A stretch of DNA of 64,000 nucleotides from Gigantopelta aegis (taxonomy: Eukaryota > Mollusca > Gastropoda > Neomphalida > Peltospiridae): contig NC_054712.1 of the NCBI RefSeq assembly GCF_016097555.1, positions 44,157,187 through 44,221,186 of the forward strand, in the 5' to 3' direction. This document shows, in pieces, positions 56,110-64,000 of this stretch (its first letter is position 1; every line of letters starts with the position of its first letter). Made by a program: the position numbers and the translations under genes. The notes beneath the pieces were generated by a model. The model saw only the letters and a list, made by a program, of their open reading frames with translations, did no database searches and was not told the origin of the DNA.

Positions 56110-59100
56110 TTATGGATGGAATCGAAATGATTCCATCACATTTGTTTGTCCAAATATATCTTTTCGAGTTGCTGTTAAGTGCTTACACTCCACCAAAATG
56201 TGTCGCACAGTCAGAAGACACTGACAGTGCTCACACCGAGGTGGTTGATCTTTCTTCAAGATAAATGAATGGGTCAAGTAAGTATGATGGATGCGGGTAC
56301 GACACATCCTTCCTGCACTGTATATAGGAGGACTGCCACTCCCAAGACTGGCTTGATAACATGAAGCTTGTTAGCAACTGCACCATCCCAATCACGTTGC
56401 TAAGTCTAAAAGATAAATTGGTAGATATTAAGTTTACATTCAGTATAAGGTACACCAATCCTGGCATGAGGCAAATCCACAGCAGACTTGGCAGAAGAAT
56501 CTGCCTTTTCATTACCCCTGATACCAACATGGCTGGGCACCCAACAAAATACAACATCTTTATTGGCAATAGATAAAAATACACACTTTCGTATCGCCAT
56601 CCCAATATAGGGATGGTCCAGCTTCATATTGCGTAAAGCTTGGAGACACGAAAGTGAGTCAGTAAAAGTGATAAATTTGGACGCTATTGAATCTTTCATT
56701 TCTTCTAAGGCTTTAAAGGAACATTCCTGAATTTTCTGCATTGTAAGATGATTCCAACTAATAAAATAGTTCTACGATTAAACTTTCATATTAAATATAT
56801 CTTCTTGTTTAGAATATCAGTGTGTGTATATTCAATGTGTTTCTGGTCGTCTTAATATTTGTAAGAAGCCCAAATTGGATTTTGTCTTCAAATAATTTTG
56901 TACGTACGATTTTTTTTTTTTTTTGTAGGAAATAAGATGAAATATAACCTAATACAAACATTAGAACAATCAGAAACACGTTTAATATACAGCCACTAAA
57001 ATTGTATGCAGAAACATATATTTGATATGTAATTACAAACGTTAAAACGTCTCTGTTAGTCGATAACATCTTAAAACGTGCAGCAAACTCAGGAATGTCC
57101 CTTTAATGACTGCCCAAACTTCAGTACTAAAGATCGATGCTGAGTCAGGCAATCTCATGGAAAGTAGTGTGTCTGATGGAAAGACGGTAGCACAAGACAC
57201 AGAATTCCCATCCCGGATCAATCTGTATAAACAGGAATGTAATCACGGTACTTGTCTTGAATTTCCATGAAAAACTGTTTATACACAACAGCATCTGTAC
57301 GCTCTTTCTTCAGATGCGCAAGATCAACACAATGCTAGGTGGTGTAATACACTAAGGTGGTAAAACAAAATATGAATGAGTTTCCAAAATGTCAGTTAAA
57401 TCAATGCCGGACCATACACAATGCACCCATAATCAATGTTTGATCTAACTAAAGATCTATACAGACGGAGCATAACCTTTCGGTCTGCTCCCCATTCTGT
57501 ATTACCAATAACTTTTAAAATATTAATAGCTTTTAAGCCCTTCTTTTTAACATATTTAAGATGGGGCACAAAAAATAAATTCCTGTCAAATATAACCCCC
57601 AGAAATTTAGTCTCCTCCACTACTAGAATTGGATTTTTGTCCAAAAACAACTGTGGATCTAAGTGGAGACCTCTTTTCTGGCAGATATGCATAGAAATCG
57701 TTTTTGCTTTTGAGAATCGAAAGCCATTGTCAGTTGACAATTGATGAAGTTTATTCAAACAAAGCTGCCACTTACGTTCAATGATACTCATATTGGACGA
57801 TCTATAGCAAATCTGAAAATCATCGACAAATAACGAACAATCCACACTGGGTTATGCTGTTAATTTTCACAGAAAATAAAGTTACAGACTGGATACTACC
57901 TTCAGGCACACCCATCTCCTGTGGGTGAATGTCGGACAAAGTCGACCCCACCCGGACTTTAAAAGATCTATCTCTTTAAAATTGAGATATAAAAACAGGA
58001 AGTCGACCTCTAAGTTCCATGCCATGGAGGTCGTTTAAAATCCCATACTTCCACGTGGTATCGTAAGCTTTCTCCAAATAAAAAACAAACAAACTGAAAC
58101 CAAGTGCTGATTATGGATGATAGCTTCCCTACAAAACGCTTCAAATCTAACAAGATGGTCAACTGTGCTACTTCTAGATCTGAACCCATATTGCACATTA
58201 GTAAGCAATTTGTGGGATTCAAGATACCAGACAAGTCTACGATTGATCATTCGTTCCATGGTTTTACAAATGCAACTTGTCAAAGCCATAGGGCAATAAC
58301 TAGTAGGATTGGTTCGATCCTTACCAGGCTTGGGAATAGGAATAATAATCGCTTTCCTCCAATCAGAAGGAAAGTCACCAGAAATCCAGATGTTATTAAA
58401 ATATTCAAAAGAACCATCAAAGATGATTCAGGTAAATGTTTTAATAACTGATAATGAATTTCATCTGGCCCTACTGAAGTATCATGGGCTCTACGAAGAG
58501 CATCCTGCAATTCCTCCATAGAGAAATGCCTGTTGTATACTTCAGCATTTTCGGATGAAAAATTAATGGACTGCTTTTCAGCTTAGTTCGGACAGATGTA
58601 AAGGCATCTGTACTGAAAGCAGAAGGTGCGTTATGAGAAAAATTGTCTGCCAATGCATTGGCAATGTCACGATGAGACGTGACATCCGTATCATCGACAG
58701 ACAAATGATGAACTGTATTACTGGATTCATTACCTTTGATTTTACGGATGCTATTCCTGACAGATTTCACTGATGTTTGTGAATTCAACTTGGAGACAAA
58801 AGTTCTCAAAGATGTTTTCTTACTCTCTCTAATCTCTCTGCGAGCCTTAGCCCTAGCAATACGAAATGCATCCAGGTTATCCCCAGTAGGTTCACGTTTG
58901 AAGCTCTCAAGGAGCCTGTTTCGCTCTTTGAATGCATCTTTGCATGTATCATTAAACCATGGTTTATTGAAATGCTTTGGCGCTGCCGAAGTCTTAGGAA
59001 TAGTGTTATCTGCAATGTCCTTCAAGATGGAAGTAAACAAAGACATGGGATCATCAGCATCAGTAATGGCAAATTGTTGCAGTCGAGTGCTTCACAGATG

Positions 59101-59228
59101 CCTAAACTAATCCCAATTTGCCTTCGCCAACTTTTGAACCTTTGAACCCTTTCAAGCGATGGAGGTCCATCATTCTCCAAAACAATGGGAAAGTGGTCAC
59201 TACCACAAAGGTCTGAACCAACTTTCAT
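56110..59228 (-). pseudogene. LINE ORF2 remains: endonuclease end, reverse transcriptase, RNase H
   Basis: Minus-strand blocks in order: GSDHFPIVLEN (endonuclease motif, 59200) and a linker with FNKPWFNDTCKDAFKERNRL (58960). Then SVGPDEIHYQLLKHLPES (58470, RT), ERMINRRLVWYLES and NVQYGFRSRSSTVDHL (58200, RT), and LFVDDFQICYRS (57830, RT catalytic DD). RNase H words FTDSLSCLQAL and CWVPSHVGIRGNEKAD (56660-56520) follow, and last a Cys/His tail CEHCQCLLTVRHILVECKH (56230). Most of the endonuclease is missing: ORF1 sequence runs almost directly into its last motif. Multiple frameshifts; inactive. Confidence 0.85.
56713..57106. mobile_element. TTAA MITE, copy 5, inside the LINE
   Basis: TTAA AGGAACATTCCTGAATTTTC to GCAAACTCAGGAATGTCCCT TTAA. 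It splits the LINE just before the RNase H block, so it is younger than the LINE. Confidence 0.88.
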
Positions 59229-59359
59229 GGTATTTTCGTGGCAGGGGCTTACTGGGACCTGGCTCCCCAGAAGATGAGCCTCTTGGTGGATTTGAAGAAT
59301 CCAAATACACCTGTGATGATTTAGAAACTTGTTTTTTAGCAGGTTTTGTAATTTGCTTT

Positions 59360-60412
59360 TTAATTTTTTTCAAGATCAGAAATGTTCTTAAATTTATCCT
59401 CACCACTGGGCCATGTAAGGTCAGTCTGAATGGCTATACTGGTTGTGGATACTTTCACAGCAGCAGCATACGATTTACCAGCTGCTGGAGATATTGATGC
59501 TTCAACAACCTTTCTAGCCTCTATAAAAGAGATGTGTTTTTCAACTTTCACATGTTGTTCCTCTTTTTCCACTTTCCACTTTGGGCGCTCTCGAGAGTAC
59601 GCACAGTGTTTCCCTTTACAATTGGTACACGCCATATCATTTTGACACTCCTTGCTGTCATGGTCAAATTGACCACAACGAGCACATGTCAATCTGTTAC
59701 GGCATGTAGTTTGACCATGTACAATTTTTTTACTTTTGAAGCACCGTAAAGGGTTGGGAATATACGGTACAACAGATATATTCAAATAACCTGCTTTGAT
59801 AGAATCTGAAAGGGTTGGTGTATTGAATGTGAGGATCAAGGTATTCGTCGAAGCCAGTTCATTGTTCTGACGGACCTTAATCCGCTTGACTGATGTGACA
59901 CATTGTGAAGAGAGATTTTCGCAAATCTCATCTTCACAAACTCCTTCCAAATCCGTAGAGCGAACTACCCCTTTAGAGGAATTAAGGCTGGCGTGAGGAC
60001 TGACTTTGATGGGAATATTACATAGTTGTTTAGATTTAAGAAGATTTCTGGAATGACTCTCTGTTGAGCATTCGACCAACAAGGAGCCACTCCTTAATTT
60101 CTTAACACTTTTGGGCTCGCCGGCCAAGCCTTTGAGTCCTTTCGGAATCGCAAAAGGCGATAATGTCTTCAAGGCCTCATCATCAGAAGACCCGATGACA
60201 AGAAACCTTGGCCAGGTTTTTGAAGAAATCACTTTGGATTTCTTTGTAAGCAATGTCTTAAACTTCGGTGTGGACCCTCTATAGATACTGAGTTGTTTGT
60301 AGCCATAATTTAGCTCATGCAATCCATCAACCATGCTCACCACCCACCACGGAGTCCAACAAGGGGGCACGAATCTGCGAATAACCATCAGACAATCATG
60401 CCAGGGATACAT
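59360..60412 (-). CDS. LINE ORF1, gag-like zinc-knuckle protein (350 aa open frame)
   Basis: An uninterrupted frame from ATG at 60412. A basic N-terminal half carries an RNA-recognition-like region with a SLLVECSTESHSRNLL segment. Around residues 243-256 a CX2CX4HX4C knuckle reads CARCGQFDHDSKEC. A second knuckle (CTNCKGKHCAYSRER) has lost its last Cys to Arg. A basic, Lys/Glu-rich tail follows. ORF1 proteins of this kind bind the element RNA. The normal C-terminus continues in another frame to about 59240, so the frame is truncated by a frameshift. Confidence 0.8.
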   Translation of the reverse strand: MYPWHDCLMVIRRFVPPCWTPWWVVSMVDGLHELNYGYKQLSIYRGSTPKFKTLLTKKSKVISSKTWPRFLVIGSSDDEALKTLSPFAIPKGLKGLAGEPKSVKKLRSGSLLVECSTESHSRNLLKSKQLCNIPIKVSPHASLNSSKGVVRSTDLEGVCEDEICENLSSQCVTSVKRIKVRQNNELASTNTLILTFNTPTLSDSIKAGYLNISVVPYIPNPLRCFKSKKIVHGQTTCRNRLTCARCGQFDHDSKECQNDMACTNCKGKHCAYSRERPKWKVEKEEQHVKVEKHISFIEARKVVEASISPAAGKSYAAAVKVSTTSIAIQTDLTWPSGEDKFKNISDLEKN

Positions 60413-60813
60413 GGTTGATATACACAGACAATAAGAAACAATAAATCACCTGATTGACCCTAGCCACCGCCCCAAGAGCAACAAATACAAATATTCGTTC
60501 CAACAATGTTTGTTCTTGGGTAATGTAACACAACAAAGGGTTGTATGCTCTCGAGCTTGGCGTGACCAGCCATTTGATCAGGTCAGGCCATCCTGACCAC
60601 CCGTCTATGTGAACTCTGGGTCAAAGTGATGTATTGCCAGAAGTCATACCCGCAGGTATCCTCGAACTCAATCACCAGGATCCAATCATCCATTTTCACG
60701 GGTCGCACTTCACGGCAAATAAGGCGCCCCAAAAGGGGATTTGTACTGTATTAGCCATTCTCAAGGAGAATGTTTCACCCCTGCACCACGATGAGGTTAC
60801 ATTACGCGCAGGG

Positions 60814-60816
<3 letters not shown>

Positions 60817-60892
<76 letters not shown>
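60817..60892. repeat. (TA)n microsatellite at the LINE 5' end
   Basis: About 38 TA units starting 2-3 bp beyond the LINE's 5' terminus. Confidence 0.95.
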
Positions 60893-60897
<5 letters not shown>

Positions 60898-61185
60898 TTA
60901 TCCTATAACTTACCCATGTTATCCATGTCATAAACCCATGTGATAATTTACTTTAACCCAGTTAATAATGGTATGCAAATTTGCAAGGTTTAAAAGTAAT
61001 GTGTTGCTGTGGATGGGCCATTTGCTTACAAGCCAACAAGACCTGTGTACCTGAGCGTAACGTTTTCAAAGATAATATGTTTAAAATGCATGACGTCAAA
61101 ATAATCTGTGCTAATCGTGATGACGTCATAGGCGACTTTAGTACTGTGAGTTTCTAAAAAATGTTTATAGGATAAATAGAATTCG

Positions 61186-61323
61186 CTATTCGTGTTTTTT
61201 TAACATGTAAAATATCAACGTCGACTAATTAATCGGTATTTGTCGCGGCTCTGCCGAGACAAATACCGATTAACATAGACTAGGTTGATATTTTCTATGT
61301 TAAAACATACTCGTGACGAATCC
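61186..61323. repeat. Foldback element, arms about 60 bp
   Basis: Left arm GAATTCGCTATTCGTG to AATCGGTATTTGTC; right arm GACAAATACCGATTAA to CGTGACGAATCC; loop about 12 bases. A decayed copy lies at 1088-1165. Confidence 0.75.
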
Positions 61324-61449
61324 TTTGTCTACCAAATTCAAATATAGTGACATTCAATCCACATTACTGACATTGATTGCAAATGAAAATAATGATAATG
61401 GATGATAAAAAGAATACTCACTCGTGTCTTGTATGTATATATATATATA

Positions 61450-61676
<227 letters not shown>

Positions 61677-61843
61677 ATGGATTACTCGATATAAGCACAA
61701 ATACATAATATATAGGCCTACGTTTGATTATTTAACTCAACACAAGTTACATAAAAAAAAAAATACAACTTTGTTATATAACATTTAGTGATATATTTTA
61801 AAATATCAGTGAAATAAAAGTGTTATCAGTCACTCAATGACGA

Positions 61844-61941
61844 CACACGTTTCTTGCATTTTACCATAGTTTGACACCCAATAGCTGATGTATTTTTCGT
61901 GCTGGGGTGTCGTTAAACATTCATTCATTCATTCATTCATT
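61844..61941 (+). mobile_element. 5'-truncated LINE copy (3' end only)
   Basis: Perfect 13-bp duplication CACTCAATGACGA (61831-61843, 61942-61954). Contains CCATAGTTTGACACCCAATA, TTTTTCGTGCTGGGGTGTCG and five CATT units. Extreme 5' truncation, the usual fate of LINE copies. Confidence 0.88.
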
Positions 61942-62223
61942 CACTCAATGACGATAGCACATTTTAGAGTGAACAAATACGATTTATTTCTCATCTCGTC
62001 AAGTTTGCAATCATAGCACACTCGTCTCGCAAACGCAACTCGTGAGATATGATTGCAAACTTCACTCCATGAGATATAAATCATATTTGACAAAAGACAA
62101 AATTTAATATCCTCTATATGACTGATTACATAAAAAAAGAAGCAAGTACATGCAAATAATACATAATAGTGAAATATTTAACTAGTTACTATTTTTCTTT
62201 CTTTCTTTCTTTCTTTTTTGTTT

Positions 62224-62290
62224 ACACACTGATGACATCCAATAGCTGATGATTAATAAATCAATGTGCTCTAGCAATGTCGTTATATTT
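62224..62290 (+). mobile_element. SINE 3'-end fragment
   Basis: GATGACATCCAATAGCTGATGATTAATAAATCAATGTGCTCTAG..ATGTCGTTA, the shared 3' body, after a TTTC tract (62198-62216). Confidence 0.65.
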
Positions 62291-62504
62291 GATTATGAAA
62301 GTGATAAACAATATTAACACAGTAAATCTTTTTTTCTCCGTCATCCATCTTTTTGATGACTAATTACTCTGTGCATTAGGTCCTGGCACGATAATTTGAT
62401 ATATGTTAATGCATGCCTGTCAATTAACTACGGTACTGTAGCACTTCTACAGCATAAACTCGTCACCTAAATCAACAATTACCAGTGTAAACAGAATACA
62501 GGTT

Positions 62505-62670
62505 TTTAGGAATCGCTCTCACTTCGGTCTCCCAGAAATGCAAGCCATAGGACTAACTTGTGTAGGAAAGTCCCACGGTTTATTGTACCTGGAGATGCTA
62601 GTCTGACTGCTGCGATTCTAAGTCCTGACAGGACTTGAATTCATGGACAATAGAAATTTAAGTCCGATGG
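62505..62670. repeat. GGAAT/AAGTCC palindromic array (C)
   Basis: CTAGTCTGACTGCTGCGATTCTAAGTCC and AATTTAAGTCCGATGG match the right part of array A (13866-13935). Same dispersed family as the two intronic arrays. Confidence 0.6.
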
Positions 62671-63243
62671 CATACGTGCACATTAAATTGTACTTAAAAT
62701 AAAATTAATAACGGTTTTATACCTTGAGTATTCACTGTAACACTGTATGCTTACTCAGTCACAGCGGAAGTGGATTTTTGGTTATTGTTTAATACGGAGG
62801 TTGAAACATTTTATTGATTATGATAAGAAGACACCTTCAAAAAAGAACCCCCCCCCCCCCAACCCTGTCATGCTAAAACTCATATTGAAACTAATGAAGT
62901 ATAAAACAAACGTTTGAAAAGAAAACCAGCAATTTTTTTTTTATTAACAATGAAGTATACAAATAAATGTGTGCTATCACAAAAAAGTCCATCGATGATA
63001 TTTATTGATAAAACTGAGCTTTTCTTAATACTATTGGTTTAAAATATATAATGAAATGGCAATGTATGCATTGCATTTCTAAGTGGTATGAAAAATATTT
63101 TATTTATGACTAAATTTGATTATTATAAGTATTGCAACTGCTAGGGATCTATTATGATGTGGACACGGAATCTCGTCGACTTGTAGAGTTAGGGACGTTT
63201 TCGATGTTTGTCTTATGGTTTTTGTGTTTGTTTCACATACACG

Positions 63244-63313
<70 letters not shown>

Positions 63314-64000
63314 CCCAAAACTGAGGTTTAAAATCCTTGAAAAGTAAAAGAAACCGGACTAGGGAAATGCTAATGGGTGTCAATATATCGACATTTTCGA
63401 GGAGTAGGAATGGGCGTCATACCCCCGTTTGGCTTTCGCCATTTTCGGGTTTGTGGCTCATATGTTGTGCACCCACCCTCTGAACTATGCTTCCGCTGGG
63501 CCTGTATAATTCGTTCATCTTGCCGTCCAAACAAGACCAATTAGACAGTTTCGTTTTATTCAATGTAAATAAAGTAATAATGTTTGAATTTCTTTCGGAT
63601 ATTTGACAATCAATCCGAGAAAAACTAAAAAGTAGGATCTGACTCATGAAAGGTGAGCATATGCTGCCGCACCGGTGGCATCCGTCGTGAGTACTGAAAC
63701 CATAGCTGGCAGGTCTGTCACTATAAACAGATGTGCAGAGAAGTAAGACAGGTAGATAAACGTAACAGTGCTATTCAGTTTCAGAACGTTTCGTGCTTAC
63801 AATAAAGTCATGAACGGACTTAAAAATGTCTACATTTTCCTAATTAGTTTAGTGTAGATCACTAAATAAATGAAATGTTGTGATTAACATACAGATATTT
63901 CAGTAAATGGGTATTTCAATGCACTCTGAACAGAGGGCAATGACACAAACAATGTCCAGCATCTTCGGCATGATGGCCTCAAACACATTTTGGATTATCT
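62671..64000. other. No gene seen
   Basis: C-run at about 62849-62860 and a TA tract at 63247-63312. An ORF on the minus strand at 63417-63647 shows no recognised domain. Confidence 0.45.

Larger units (their letters stand above)
55931..60814 (-). mobile_element. Non-LTR retrotransposon (LINE, jockey/I-like), decayed
   Basis: Minus strand: 5' UTR (60814-60413), gag-like ORF1, remnants of ORF2 with endonuclease end, reverse transcriptase and RNase H, then a 3' UTR truncated at 55931. The missing 3' end (TTTTTCGTGCTGGGGTGTCG plus CATT units) is visible in the copies at 13079-13367 and 61844-61941. A TTAA MITE interrupts it at 56713-57106. RNase H after the reverse transcriptase points to the I/Nimb side of the jockey superfamily; this is inference. 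Confidence 0.85.

Overview
This is AT-rich invertebrate nuclear DNA with one recognisable host gene in a dense bed of mobile elements and microsatellites. I infer a mollusc, probably a marine gastropod. The grounds are several tRNA-headed SINE families of the type common in mollusc genomes, a LINE whose 3' copies end in an ATTC tail, abundant TTAA-flanked miniature elements, long GA/CT and TA tracts, and a secreted PAN plus C-type-lectin gene. The taxon is inference; no marker gene is present. A run of 200 N at 37148-37347 marks an assembly gap.

Host gene. Four plus-strand exons (12115-12194, 12742-12995, 15846-16031, 20367-20578) join in compatible phases into a complete 243-residue protein: signal peptide, PAN/apple domain, C-type lectin domain. 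A minisatellite of about 71 bp begins at its stop codon. To the left lie remains of a dead tandem paralog: a stop-broken exon 1 (546-593) inside a shared 5' flank, and a broken piece of the last lectin exon (5736-5808) cut off by a hairpin element.

Layout. 1-8 kb: dead paralog, a block repeated at 21.7-24.1 kb, SINEs, a Harbinger-like MITE and a solo LTR. 8.2-9.2 kb: Tc1-like transposase relic. 10.4-11.3 kb: possible LTR. 12-21 kb: the PAN/lectin gene, with a Tc1-like element and a TTAA MITE in intron 3 and a LINE derivative in intron 2. 21.7-25 kb: duplicated block and hAT-type MITE. 28.3-31.2 kb: a TTAA MITE split by a 2.5-kb element with 449-bp direct terminal repeats. 31-42 kb: SINEs, TTAA MITEs, a long foldback and a probable LTR beside the gap. 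44.2-45.9 kb: relic of a transposase-like family I cannot classify. 49.0-51.3 kb: hAT/ZNF862-like relic. 51.7-54.9 kb: relic of a Polinton/Maverick-type DNA polymerase B. 55.9-60.8 kb: decayed LINE on the minus strand. 61-64 kb: foldbacks, LINE tail and microsatellites.

Apart from the lectin gene I see no intact protein-coding gene. The repeats are well enough preserved to show target-site duplications and, by comparing the two duplicated blocks, pre-insertion sites.
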